A stretch of DNA of 64,000 bases, from positions 310,001 to 374,000 of the forward strand of contig JAUYQR010000015.1 in the NCBI GenBank assembly GCA_030697175.1, in the 5' to 3' direction. Shown here in pieces: positions 8,260 to 16,121 of this stretch. Numbering within the stretch: the stretch's first letter is position 1; every line of letters starts with the position of its first letter. Position numbers and translations under genes: made by a program. The notes below the pieces were generated by a model that was given only the letters and a program-made list of their open reading frames with translations, was not told the DNA's origin and searched no databases. This DNA is from Paracoccaceae bacterium (GTDB lineage Bacteria > Pseudomonadota > Alphaproteobacteria > Rhodobacterales > Rhodobacteraceae).

Positions 8260-8988
8260 TCAGAGACCCTTTTGCCGAAGCCAGGCGAGAATGATCTCGC
8301 GGTGCCGGTCGCCGGAATAGCTGGGGAAATGGCCGCCGTGGACGATGCGGACCGGCAGGCGCAGCAGGCGTTCCATCGAGGCTGCGTACTGCGCCTGTTC
8401 GCGCGGGTCGGTGCTTTCGATCAGCTCGCCATCATAGACGATGTCGCCGGAAAAGAGCATGCCGGTCGCGGATTCCCACAGCGCGATGCCGCCGGGAGAG
8501 TGGCCGGGCGTGTGGATCACCTCGAACTGTCGGTCGCCAAGGTCGATCACGTCGCCATCCCACAAGAGCCGCGTCGCGGGGGCGGCCGGGACGGCGTAAT
8601 GGGCGGAAGAATAGGGCGCAGGCGGCAGCGTGGTGAAGATGCCGTCAGTAACGTATGTGTCGGCGAAGGTGTTTTCCCGCGTCGGCGCGCGCAGCAGATG
8701 CGCCTCGGCACCATGGCAGGAGCGGCAGGGAAATTCGTGGTGGCAGCCGATGTGGTCGAAGTGGGTGTGGCTGGCCACCGCCTCCAGCGGGCGTTCGGTG
8801 ACGAGGGGGACGAGGTCGCGCAGGGAAACGACACCCATGCCGCTGTCGACCAGCATGTCACGGTCGCGCCCCCGGACGTGCCAGACGTTGCAGCGGTAGA
8901 ACGCGCGGATGTGGGGTTCGTCGATGTGGGTGACGCCGTCGTCCAGTTTGCGGACGCGCCACCAATCGGCGGGGTTGGCGTGAATCAT
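8260..8988 (-). CDS. Metallo-beta-lactamase-fold hydrolase
   Basis: A 242-residue protein with the metal motif HTHFDH at residues 74-79, a further ligand in VIHTPGHSPGG (about 160) and FSGDIVYDG (about 185), and HGGHFPSYSG near the C-terminus. These define the MBL fold, which hydrolyses esters, thioesters, amides or lactones at a dinuclear metal centre. No signal peptide. It is the last gene of a leftward operon whose other genes form a polyamine-type ABC importer, with ATGA overlap to the ATPase, so its substrate is probably the imported compound or a derivative. The exact reaction cannot be read from the sequence. Confidence 0.85.
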   Translation of the reverse strand: MIHANPADWWRVRKLDDGVTHIDEPHIRAFYRCNVWHVRGRDRDMLVDSGMGVVSLRDLVPLVTERPLEAVASHTHFDHIGCHHEFPCRSCHGAEAHLLRAPTRENTFADTYVTDGIFTTLPPAPYSSAHYAVPAAPATRLLWDGDVIDLGDRQFEVIHTPGHSPGGIALWESATGMLFSGDIVYDGELIESTDPREQAQYAASMERLLRLPVRIVHGGHFPSYSGDRHREIILAWLRQKGL

Positions 8989-9989
8989 GGGTCGGTTTCC
9001 AGAAGCAGGTGGGAGGTGGCGAAGAGCGGCAGTTCGGTGCCGGGGTCAAGGTGGGTGGCTTGCGGCAGGTGTGCCGTCAGCACAAGGTCGGGTGCAGCGC
9101 GGGGGGCGAAGCGGGCGCGCTGGTAGCCACCGAAGAACGCAAGGTCGATCAGGCGCGCGGGGCCGAGGGCAAGCGGGCCGGATGTGCTGATCGCCTCGGG
9201 CCGGATGACCAGCGTGCCGGTGCCGGAGAGGAGCGGCCCGAGGGGGGTCTGGCCGGCAGTCAGGGGGATGCGATTGACCTCGCCCATGAAACTGGCGGTG
9301 AACAGGGTTTTCGGGCGCAGGTAGACTTCTGCGGGGGGGCCCGCATCCTCGATCCGGCCGGCGTTCATCAGCACGATCCGGTCGGCGATCGCCATCGCCT
9401 CTTCCTGATCGTGGGTGACGTGGATGAAGGTGGTGCCAAGCTTGGCCTGGATCGCCTTCAGCTCGTCCTGCATCTGGCGGCGCAGTTTCATGTCGAGAGC
9501 GCCGAGGGGTTCGTCGAGCAACAGCACGTCGGGGTCTACCGCAAGCGCGCGGGCAAGGGCGACGCGCTGGCGCTGGCCACCCGACAGTTCGTGCGGGCGG
9601 CGCTCGCTGCGGCCTTGCAGGCCGACGAGGGTCAGCATCGCGTCAGCCTTGGCCGCGCGGGCGGGGGCAGCGATGCCGCGCATCTTCAGCCCGAAGGCTA
9701 CGTTGTCGCGCAGCGTCATGTGCGGGAAAAGCGCGTAGTCCTGAAACACGGTGGTGGTGGGACGGTTCTTTGGCGGCACGCCCGCCATGTCGCGCCCGCC
9801 AATCAGGATGCGGCCTTCGGTCGGTTCGGCAAAGCCGCCGATCAGGTTCAGAAGCGTGGTCTTGCCGCAGCCAGAAGGGCCGAGAAGGACGATGAACTCG
9901 CCCGCCTCGATTTCGAGGCTGACGGTGTCAAGCGCGGTGGCGGTGCCGTAGCGCTGCGATAGGGATTGGATCGAGACGGCGGCGGTCAT
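8985..9989 (-). CDS. Polyamine-type ABC transporter ATP-binding protein (PotA-like)
   Basis: A 334-residue ABC ATPase: Walker A GPSGCGKTT, FQDYALFPHMTLRDNVAFGL, signature [16 protein letters not shown], Walker B LLLDEPLGALDMKLR and THDQEEAMAIADRI. The order of motifs and the C-terminal regulatory TOBE_2 domain (from about residue 240, GEVNRIPLTAG onward) place it with PotA/PotG and related importers of polyamines, putrescine or other small organic cations. The stop overlaps the MBL gene start, and the start overlaps the preceding permease stop. Confidence 0.88.
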   Translation of the reverse strand: MTAAVSIQSLSQRYGTATALDTVSLEIEAGEFIVLLGPSGCGKTTLLNLIGGFAEPTEGRILIGGRDMAGVPPKNRPTTTVFQDYALFPHMTLRDNVAFGLKMRGIAAPARAAKADAMLTLVGLQGRSERRPHELSGGQRQRVALARALAVDPDVLLLDEPLGALDMKLRRQMQDELKAIQAKLGTTFIHVTHDQEEAMAIADRIVLMNAGRIEDAGPPAEVYLRPKTLFTASFMGEVNRIPLTAGQTPLGPLLSGTGTLVIRPEAISTSGPLALGPARLIDLAFFGGYQRARFAPRAAPDLVLTAHLPQATHLDPGTELPLFATSHLLLETDP

Positions 9990-10753
9990 CGTGCCCTCCG
10001 GAAGATGGTGAGTTCGAGGGCGATCACCAGGCTGACCGAGACGAGGAAGACCAGCGAGCCGATGGCGTTGGTGGCGGGCGAAAGCCCGGACCGCAGCATC
10101 GACCAGATCTCGACCGGCAGGGTGACGTCAAAGCGGGTGAGGAGGAAGGCGATGATGAACTCATCCCAGGAAAACGTGACCGACAGGAAGAACGCGGCGG
10201 CAAGCGCCGGAGCCAGCATCGGGGCCGAAACATGCGCCAGCACCTGCCAGTCCGACGCGCCAAGGTCGCGCGCGGCGCGTTCGGCGCTGCGCTGCTGGTC
10301 GCCCATCGCGGCATAGGTGATGGCAAAGCAGAGCGGCAGGTTGATGACCACATGGCCGATGCCTGCGGTCCATAGCGACAGGCGGATGCCGGTCTGGTTG
10401 AATACGGTGAGAAGGCCAAGCGCGATAATCAGGTAGCTGACGGTCATCGGCGCGATCAGCAGTCCGCGCATCAGGACCGATCCGGGCAAGCGCACGCGGG
10501 CAAGAGCGTGGGCGGCGAGAAATCCGAGGAAAAGAGCGGCGGTGGAAGAGACCACCGCCACCAGAAGCGAGTTGCCGAGGGCTGCCATCAGGTTGCGGTC
10601 GGACAGCACGGTTTCATACCAGCGCAGGCTGACGCCTTGCAGCGGCGGCACCGGCAGGCGGCCATCCTGGAACGAAAACGTCACCAGCACGGCGACCGGC
10701 AGGAAGATGAAGGCGTAAAGCGCGGCCATGTAGGCCCAGGTCAGCGCCCTCAT
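9986..10753 (-). CDS. Polyamine-type ABC transporter permease (PotC-like)
   Basis: A 255-residue membrane protein starting MRALTWAYMAALYAFIFLPV at the ATG at 10753, which overlaps the stop of the upstream permease (ATGA). It has about six membrane helices and the docking loop around ERAARDLGASDWQVLAHVSA. PotC-type permeases start with exactly this short N-terminus and first helix. An open frame extends far upstream but lies inside the neighbouring permease and is rejected. Confidence 0.87.
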   Translation of the reverse strand: MRALTWAYMAALYAFIFLPVAVLVTFSFQDGRLPVPPLQGVSLRWYETVLSDRNLMAALGNSLLVAVVSSTAALFLGFLAAHALARVRLPGSVLMRGLLIAPMTVSYLIIALGLLTVFNQTGIRLSLWTAGIGHVVINLPLCFAITYAAMGDQQRSAERAARDLGASDWQVLAHVSAPMLAPALAAAFFLSVTFSWDEFIIAFLLTRFDVTLPVEIWSMLRSGLSPATNAIGSLVFLVSVSLVIALELTIFRRAR

Positions 10754-11604
10754 AGCCGGTCCAGTCGCAGCCAGCGCGCCGAGGCGGCATAGGCCAGCGT
10801 GACCACCGCCATCAGGATCACCGACAGGGCCGAGGCGAGCGGGAAGTTCCCTGAACGGCCCAGTTGCAGCATGATGAGCTGCGGCAGCGTCAGCTCGTTG
10901 TTGCCGCCGAGGATCTGCGGGGTGATGTAGTCGCCGATGCAGAGAACGAAGGTCAGGAACGCGCCGGTCACCACGCCGGGCAGGGTCAACGGCAGGATGA
11001 CGTGGATGAAGGTGGCGATGCGGCCAGCACCAAGGTCTTGCGCGGCGCGGGCGTAGTTCGGGGAAAGCTGGATCAGGTTGGCGTAGATCGTCAGCGTCAG
11101 CAGCATGACGAAGAAATGGACAAAGCCGATGATGGTGGCTGTGCGGGTTGCAGCGATTTCCAGCGGTTCGGCGATGAGGCCAGCCCAGAGGAGCGTCTTG
11201 TTCACCACTCCGTTCTGGCCAAGGACCAGAAGCCACGAATAGGACCGCACGACGTATGATGTCCAGAACGGCAGCACGGCCAGAAGGAGCGCCAGCCGCT
11301 GCCAGCGTTGCGGCACGCGGAAGGCGATGATCGCGGCCAGCGGGTAGGCGAGGATCAGGGATACAACCGTCACGACGGCGGTGATTTCAAGCGAAGTCAC
11401 CAGCGCCTTGAACAGCGTCCAGTCGGTGAAAAAGCGGATGTAGTTGCCGGGGTCGAAGCCCGCCACTACCTCGCGCCCCTCCATGCGCGCGAAGGACAGC
11501 GCCAACATCGCCACGAAGGGCAGCACGAAGAACGCGAGCGTCCAGAGGAGGGCCGGGGCGACAAGGCCCCAGCCCAGCCGGCGTTCGCGCGCGGCGAGGG
11601 TCAC
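10750..11604 (-). CDS. Polyamine-type ABC transporter permease (PotB-like)
   Basis: About 284 residues with a first helix LVAPALLWTLAFFVLPFVAM and the docking loop ARAAQDLGAGRIATFIHVIL, typical of PotB. I chose the GTG at 11604 because it overlaps the stop of the binding-protein gene as GTGA; an upstream GTG at 11625 would add seven residues and is equally in frame. It forms the channel with the following PotC-like subunit. Confidence 0.85.
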   Translation of the reverse strand: MTLAARERRLGWGLVAPALLWTLAFFVLPFVAMLALSFARMEGREVVAGFDPGNYIRFFTDWTLFKALVTSLEITAVVTVVSLILAYPLAAIIAFRVPQRWQRLALLLAVLPFWTSYVVRSYSWLLVLGQNGVVNKTLLWAGLIAEPLEIAATRTATIIGFVHFFVMLLTLTIYANLIQLSPNYARAAQDLGAGRIATFIHVILPLTLPGVVTGAFLTFVLCIGDYITPQILGGNNELTLPQLIMLQLGRSGNFPLASALSVILMAVVTLAYAASARWLRLDRL

Positions 11605-12641
11605 TGTTGCAACATCTCGGTCCACAGGTCTTGCATCGCGGTATCCAGCGCTGCGTCCGGGATCGGGTAAAGCTGCGCGCGGGCAAGGAAGCCAGGCTGT
11701 TCGTCCCAGCGCAGGGTGGCCTTCTGTTCCGGCGTCAGCAGATCACCGGTCTTTGCGTTGGCGGGCATCCCCCAGTAGCAGGACGAGGTGGCAAGCCGCG
11801 CCTGACCTTCCGGTGAGGTGATGTAATTGACGAATTCAAGCGCGAGATCGGGCTGCGTGCTGCCCGCAACAACGCCGATCGACTGCGCCCAGCGCAGACC
11901 GCCCTGCCTGGGGATCGTCCAGTCGAGGTTCGGGTTGTCGGCCATCAGGACGGCCGTCACCCATTCCCCACCACCAACCATGATATCAACCTCGCCGGTC
12001 GCAAGGGCGGTCTGGGCGGAAACCACGTCGGCCACCTGCTTTGACGCCTTCTTCAGCGCGAAGAGCGGCTCTTTCAGCGCGGCCAGGGTGTCGGCGGTGA
12101 TATCGGCGGTGGCGGTGCCTTGACCGAGGGCGACAAGGCCAAGAACCGGCAGGTAGTAGTCATAGATCGCGATGCGCCCATCATACTTGCCAGAGGTGAG
12201 CGTCGCCATGTCGGTCATGTCGGCCGGGTCCACCTTGGTCTTGTCGTAGGCGATGGTGTTGTAACCGAACTTTTCGGTCACGGCGTAGGTCTTGCCGTTG
12301 ACGGTGTTGTTTTCTGCCATCACCAGTTCGGGGAAGAAATCGGCCGTCGCCAGCTTGTCGGCGGGCAGTTCGGCAAGATGGCCGGCCTCGACCGCGCGAC
12401 GAACGTCGACGGCGTCGATCACCAGCACGTCCCAGTCACCGGGCTGCGACTGATCGAGGATGGTCAGGCCAGCGGCGGTGCCTTCGTATTCCTTGAGGTT
12501 GACCTTGACGCCGAACTTCTCCTCGAACGGCGCGATCAGGGCGGGGTCGGTGTGGTCACACCAGACAAGAGCGTTCAATTCCTGGGCGTAGCCGGGCGAG
12601 GCGAGAACCACGAGGGCAAGGGCGGTCAGGGGGCGGTGCAT
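11601..12641 (-). CDS. Extracellular solute-binding protein, polyamine type (PotD-like)
   Basis: A 346-residue secreted binding protein: signal peptide MHRPLTALALVVLASPGYAQ, then ELNALVWCDHTDPALIAPFE, GDWDVLVIDAVDVRRAVEAG and a VALGQGTATADIT region, the pattern of family-1/PotD binding proteins. The ATG at 12641 has GGAG five bases upstream. The typical polyamine-contacting aspartates cannot be confirmed by eye, so the ligand could be another small cation or organic acid. First gene of the leftward operon, divergent from a TetR regulator. Confidence 0.85.
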   Translation of the reverse strand: MHRPLTALALVVLASPGYAQELNALVWCDHTDPALIAPFEEKFGVKVNLKEYEGTAAGLTILDQSQPGDWDVLVIDAVDVRRAVEAGHLAELPADKLATADFFPELVMAENNTVNGKTYAVTEKFGYNTIAYDKTKVDPADMTDMATLTSGKYDGRIAIYDYYLPVLGLVALGQGTATADITADTLAALKEPLFALKKASKQVADVVSAQTALATGEVDIMVGGGEWVTAVLMADNPNLDWTIPRQGGLRWAQSIGVVAGSTQPDLALEFVNYITSPEGQARLATSSCYWGMPANAKTGDLLTPEQKATLRWDEQPGFLARAQLYPIPDAALDTAMQDLWTEMLQQ

Positions 12642-12700
12642 GGTGACTCCTGTTGTGAACGGCCTCTGGCGGGCCTGATGGAAAAGAATTGAGTTCGGCG

Positions 12701-12724
12701 ATTTTTGAAGTCAATGTCAAAATT
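12701..12724. promoter_or_regulatory. Candidate operator/promoter between the ABC operon and tetR gene
   Basis: An imperfect dyad TTTTGA (12703-12708) / TCAAAA (12717-12722) with eight bases between lies in the 109-bp divergent region. On the reverse strand the same bases hold TTGACA and an overlapping TTGACT that could act as -35 elements for the transporter operon. A TetR dimer binding here would block that promoter. Confidence 0.4.
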
Positions 12725-12750
12725 GGCATGGATTACGAAAACGGGCGGAA

Positions 12751-13365
12751 ATGACCGGACTGAGGGCGCGGCACAAGGCGGATCGCACACGGCGCATGCA
12801 GGAAGCGGCGGCGGGGCTGTTCCGCGAGGCCGGCTATGGTGCTGCGCGAATGGAAGATATCGCTGCGGCGGCAGATGTGTCGGTCGGCACGCTTTACAAC
12901 TACTTCGAGACCAAGGGCGATCTGCTGCTGGCCATCGTTTCGATGGAGGTGGAAGAGGTGCTGAGCGAAGGGGCGCTGGTGCTGGCAAACCCGCCCGCCG
13001 ACCCGGTAGAGGCGCTGGATGCGCTGATCGGGCGCTATTTCGACCATTCGCTGGTCTACCTGTCGAAGGCCACATGGCGCACGGCAATGGCGCTGTCGAT
13101 CGAAGCGCCGGATACCCCGTTTTCGCAGCGCTATACCGAGCTGGACCGGATGCTGACCGAACAGGTCTGCGACATGATCCGCGCGCTGCAACGCAGGGGA
13201 AAGCTGCGGGCCGACGTGGCGGCAGCGGTGGTTGGCGAGGTGGTGTTCAACACCCTCAACCAGATGTTCATCGAGTTCGTGAAATCCGACAGCATGGATC
13301 TGGATACCCTGCGCGCCACCGTCCGGCGTCAGACCGGGCTGATCATCGGCGCGATTGCGGGCTGA
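12751..13365 (+). CDS. TetR-family transcriptional regulator
   Basis: A 204-residue protein with an N-terminal TetR helix-turn-helix: RRMQEAAAGLFREAGYGAAR, MEDIAAAADVSVGTLYNYFE and TKGDLLLAIV (about residues 12-60). The rest is an alpha-helical ligand/dimer domain. It is transcribed away from the polyamine-type importer, the normal position for a local repressor of that operon; ligand unknown. A hairpin with the end of the convergent ATPase gene follows its stop. Confidence 0.9.
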   Translation: MTGLRARHKADRTRRMQEAAAGLFREAGYGAARMEDIAAAADVSVGTLYNYFETKGDLLLAIVSMEVEEVLSEGALVLANPPADPVEALDALIGRYFDHSLVYLSKATWRTAMALSIEAPDTPFSQRYTELDRMLTEQVCDMIRALQRRGKLRADVAAAVVGEVVFNTLNQMFIEFVKSDSMDLDTLRATVRRQTGLIIGAIAG

Positions 13366-13384
13366 AACCATTGGCAATCAGCCC
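13359..13384. terminator. Hairpin between convergent genes
   Basis: GGGCTGA (13359-13365) pairs with TCAGCCC (13378-13384) across a 12-base loop; each arm contains the stop codon of one of the two convergent genes. No T-run, so any terminator role is uncertain. Confidence 0.4.
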
Positions 13385-15165
13385 TGCGGTGGCACCGTGC
13401 CGACCAGATGCCCATCGCCGATGTCGCGCAGCATGACGCGCGCAGGCTCTTTGCCCGGCGGGTGCAGGGGGCTGGGGATTTCGCCGGCGATGCGGGCGTA
13501 AGGCGGGCGCTTGGCGGCGGGATCGGGGTGCGGGACGGCCTCGATCAGGCGGCGGGTGTAGGGGTGCTGCGGGTTGCCGAAGATCTGTGAGCGGGTGCCA
13601 AGTTCCACGATCTGGCCCAGATACATCACGGCGACCCGGTCGGAGATGCTGTCGACCACGGCCATGTCATGGCTGATGAACAGATACGACATATGGAATT
13701 CACGCTGAAGCGTGCGGAGTAGGTCGAGGACACGGGCCTGCACGCTGACGTCCAGCGCACTGACGCTTTCATCGGCGATGATCAGATCGGGTTGCAGGGC
13801 CAGCGCGCGGGCAATGCAGACCCGCTGGCGCTGACCGCCGGAAAACTCGTGCGGGTAGCGCGAGAGGTGGTCGGGTTCAAGGCCGACACGCTGCATCAGG
13901 TCGGCGGCGCGGGCGGTGCGGTCGGCGGGGGTGCCGATGGCGTGGATCAGCAAGGGTTCGGCGATCAGGTCACCGACTTTCATGCGAGGGTTCAGGGCGG
14001 CCATCGGGTCTTGGAACACCATCTGCACCTTGCGACGGAGGGCCTTCATGCCTTTCGGATCTTGGCCAGACAGGGTCTGCCCGGCGATCTCGATGCTGCC
14101 GGCATGGGGGGCAAGGCCGACGATGGCCTTGGCGATGGTCGATTTGCCACAGCCGGATTCGCCAACAAGAGCAAAGGTTTCACCCCTGCGGATGTCGAAG
14201 CTGACGTGTTCGACGGCGTGGACGTTTTGCGTCACGCCGCCGAAAAGACCGCCGCGAAGCGGGTAACGGACGACGACATTGCTCAGCCTGGCAACCGGTT
14301 CGGTCGTGACGGGCGCGCGCGCGGCGGCCTGCCCCATGCGCGGCACGGCGGCAAGGAGGGCGCGGGTGTAGTCGGCCCGGGGTTTCGCGAAGATGTCGCT
14401 GGTTGCTGCGGCTTCCACCAGCACGCCCTGACGCATCACGATCACCCGGTCGGCCATTTCGGCGACAACGCCCATGTCGTGCGTAATGAGGATGATCGCG
14501 GTGCCAAGATCGCGCTGCAGATCGCGCAGAAGGTCCAGCACCTCGCGCTGCACGGTCACGTCAAGGGCGGTGGTGGGTTCGTCGGCAATCAGCACCTCGG
14601 GACGCAGCGCCAGCGCCATCGCGATCATCACGCGCTGGCGCATGCCGCCAGAAAGCTCGTGTGGATATTGGCGCATCCGCCGGTCGGGTTCCGACAGGCG
14701 GACGGCTTTCAGCGCCTCCAGCGCGCGCCTCTTCGCTTCGCTGCGGCTGACCGGTTCATGCGCACGGATGGCCTCGATGACTTGCGCGCCGACGGTCATC
14801 ACCGGGTTCAGCGAGGTCATCGGTTCTTGAAAGATCATCGCGATGCGGTCGCCACGGATCGCGCGCAGGTCGGCTTCGGGAAGCGCGGTGAGGTTCTGGT
14901 CGCCAAGCATGACGCGCCCCCCGGTGACGCGCACGGCGGGGGGTGGCAGCAGGCCCATGATGGCCAGCGACGCGATGGATTTGCCCGACCCGCTTTCGCC
15001 CGCGATGGCGAGGGTTTCGCCGCGGTTCAAGGTGAAGGTCAGGTCTTCGACCAGTGGCCTGAGGCCGCCTTCGGTGCGGACCGAAACGCACAGGCCTTCG
15101 ACTCGCAGCACAGGCTCCGGGGCGGTGGCCGCCCCGGAGATTGGCAAGGCTTCCGCAAGGGTCAT
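13378..15165 (-). CDS. Fused double ABC ATPase for peptide-type transporter (GsiA/DppDF fusion)
   Basis: A 595-residue protein with two complete nucleotide-binding domains. First half: Walker A GESGSGKS, FQEPMTSLNPVMTVGAQ, signature LSGGMRQRVMIAMAL, Walker B LIADEPTTALDVTVQ. Second half: Walker A GESGCGKS, FQDPMAALNPRMKVGDL, signature [15 protein letters not shown], Walker B LIIADESVSALDVSVQ. Both carry the oligopeptide-transporter tail (about 260-290 and 550-590). It supplies the motor for the two permeases encoded upstream in the same operon. It follows the amidase with an ATGA overlap and is the last gene. Confidence 0.92.
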   Translation of the reverse strand: MTLAEALPISGAATAPEPVLRVEGLCVSVRTEGGLRPLVEDLTFTLNRGETLAIAGESGSGKSIASLAIMGLLPPPAVRVTGGRVMLGDQNLTALPEADLRAIRGDRIAMIFQEPMTSLNPVMTVGAQVIEAIRAHEPVSRSEAKRRALEALKAVRLSEPDRRMRQYPHELSGGMRQRVMIAMALALRPEVLIADEPTTALDVTVQREVLDLLRDLQRDLGTAIILITHDMGVVAEMADRVIVMRQGVLVEAAATSDIFAKPRADYTRALLAAVPRMGQAAARAPVTTEPVARLSNVVVRYPLRGGLFGGVTQNVHAVEHVSFDIRRGETFALVGESGCGKSTIAKAIVGLAPHAGSIEIAGQTLSGQDPKGMKALRRKVQMVFQDPMAALNPRMKVGDLIAEPLLIHAIGTPADRTARAADLMQRVGLEPDHLSRYPHEFSGGQRQRVCIARALALQPDLIIADESVSALDVSVQARVLDLLRTLQREFHMSYLFISHDMAVVDSISDRVAVMYLGQIVELGTRSQIFGNPQHPYTRRLIEAVPHPDPAAKRPPYARIAGEIPSPLHPPGKEPARVMLRDIGDGHLVGTVPPQG

Positions 15166-16121
15166 TCGAAAACGACCCGGGGGAAGTAGAAACTGACGAC
15201 CCAGTTCGGCATGTCAACGATCTCCGAGATGCGAAGATCGCCGCAGACCGAACACAGCATGTAGGCGTCCACCGCCGAGATGCCTTGTTGCGCCTGCAGA
15301 AGGTCGATCATGTTCGACACCGCGTCCTTTGCCGCCGTCATCAGGTCAGGCCCGATGCCGGTGGTCGCCTCGTAGCCCTTGGCGTCAAGGTGGCGCGTGA
15401 CCGGACCGGGGGTGGTGAAGCGCGGGGTCTTCAGCGGCTGGTTCTTCACCAGATCCAGCGTCAGGACCACGTTCATCGGAGATTCGATCGCCGTGCCGCA
15501 AACCTCGCCGTCGCCCTGCGCGGCGTGGGTGTCGCCCACGCTGAAAAGGGCGCCGTCAACCTCGACCGGAAGGTAAAGCGTCACGCCAGAGGTAAGGTCA
15601 CGGATATCAAGGTTGCCGCCGACCCTGCGCGGCGGGACGACGGAATGGTGGCCGACCTCGGCCGGGGCGTTGCCGATGGTGCCGGAGAAGGGTTTCAGTG
15701 GCACGCGGGCGGATTTGCCCCAAAGCGCGGGCGCCATGCTGGCCGGGTCGTAAGACCACAGGCACAGGGCGGGGTCGGTGAACTGGTCGGCCAAGAGCCC
15801 GAAGCCGGGGATGTTCGCCGTCCAGCCAAAGCCCTTGCCGTCGAACACCTTTGGGGCAAAGCCCTCCAGCGTGACCTTCAGCACGTCGCCCGGCCTGGCC
15901 CCGTCGACGTAGATCGGCCCGGACACCGGGTTGATCTTGCCGAAGTCGAGGTCGACCACGCTTTGCAGGGTCGACGACGGGCCAAGCTGGCCCGCCGAGG
16001 AATCATGACAATGGAACTCGATGGTCGAGCCCGGAGCGACGCGCAGCGCCGGGGCCAGGGTGTTATCCCAGCCGAAATGGTGCTGCGCGCCGTGGATCGT
16101 ATAGTCGCAGGCCTTGCACAT
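15162..16121 (-). CDS. Acetamidase/formamidase family amidohydrolase
   Basis: A 319-residue FmdA/AmdA-family protein: IHGAQHHFGWDNTLAPALRV, GSTIEFHCHDSSAGQL, YVDGARPGDVLKVTLEGF and GDTHAAQGDGEVCGTAIESP are typical. The family hydrolyses formamide, acetamide and similar amides to ammonia plus acid, with a metal site formed by conserved His/Asp/Glu residues. No signal peptide, so probably cytoplasmic. It sits between the binding protein and the ATPase of a peptide-type importer and downstream of AmiC/AmiR regulators, so the importer probably brings in the amide that it cleaves. Confidence 0.88.
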   Translation of the reverse strand: MCKACDYTIHGAQHHFGWDNTLAPALRVAPGSTIEFHCHDSSAGQLGPSSTLQSVVDLDFGKINPVSGPIYVDGARPGDVLKVTLEGFAPKVFDGKGFGWTANIPGFGLLADQFTDPALCLWSYDPASMAPALWGKSARVPLKPFSGTIGNAPAEVGHHSVVPPRRVGGNLDIRDLTSGVTLYLPVEVDGALFSVGDTHAAQGDGEVCGTAIESPMNVVLTLDLVKNQPLKTPRFTTPGPVTRHLDAKGYEATTGIGPDLMTAAKDAVSNMIDLLQAQQGISAVDAYMLCSVCGDLRISEIVDMPNWVVSFYFPRVVFE

